Source: Norana najaformis
Lineage: Eukaryota; Annelida; Clitellata; Crassiclitellata; Hormogastridae
Direction of reading: 5' to 3'
Assembly (NCBI GenBank): GCA_964023275.1
Contig: OZ029925.1
Location: 8,714,719-8,778,718, forward strand
Length of the DNA: 64,000 nt
Every line of letters begins with the position of its first letter. Within the stretch, counting starts at the first letter, position 1. The notes below the pieces were generated by a model, which ran no database searches, was not told the origin of the DNA, and worked only from the letters and a program-made list of their open reading frames with translations. The translations under genes and the position numbers were made by a program. This document shows positions 63,962-64,000 of this stretch, piece by piece.

Positions 63962-64000
63962 GTAAGATTCGAGACAAAAGTACTTGAGCACTCGGATCAG

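Overview
This is a repeat-rich, intron-dense animal nuclear genome segment. Every confident gene is split into short exons with GT..AG introns, and the protein families are metazoan. The best guess is an invertebrate, probably marine and possibly a lophotrochozoan or mollusc; the sequence does not settle the phylum. I see no bacterial operon structure, CRISPR array or rRNA, and no intact transposon.

Three protein-coding genes can be reconstructed exon by exon with phases that agree at every junction. (1) On the minus strand, 1091-6690, a complete four-exon gene for a 536-residue protein has an N-terminal region I do not recognise and C-terminal ankyrin repeats. (2) On the plus strand, 11767-25014, a complete ten-coding-exon gene encodes a myocardin-related transcription factor (MRTF/MKL), 1168 residues: three RPEL actin-binding motifs, basic SRF-binding box, Q-rich stretch, SAP domain, leucine zipper and C-terminal activation region. 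(3) On the plus strand from about 35.6 kb to the window end, 29 exons encode an unconventional myosin XV: complete motor, three IQ motifs, a charged helix with heptad repeats, the first MyTH4 domain and the ubiquitin-like lobe after it. The gene runs off the right edge before its second MyTH4-FERM.

Layout: 1-1090, downstream flank of the ankyrin gene with a retroelement tail; 1091-6690, ankyrin gene, with a 94-bp-arm palindrome in its last intron and a 5'-truncated CR1/L2-type retrotransposon in its first; 6691-11766, the gap between the divergent ankyrin and MRTF genes; 11767-25014, MRTF, including a decayed duplicate of one of its own exons; 25015-31300, 3' UTR and intergenic DNA with an AT/AGGCCT-rich block; 31370-31872, a CpG-rich stretch that may be the myosin XV promoter and first exon; 35641-63961, myosin XV, whose introns are filled with microsatellites, minisatellites, a candidate solo LTR, tRNA-derived SINE copies and many 3' ends of non-LTR retrotransposons.

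MRTF and myosin XV both belong to actin biology (a G-actin-sensing SRF coactivator and an actin-based motor), but nothing here shows that they are co-regulated. One dispersed repeat, called R1 below, occurs about 15 times in both orientations. It has the form of the 3' end of a non-LTR retrotransposon.
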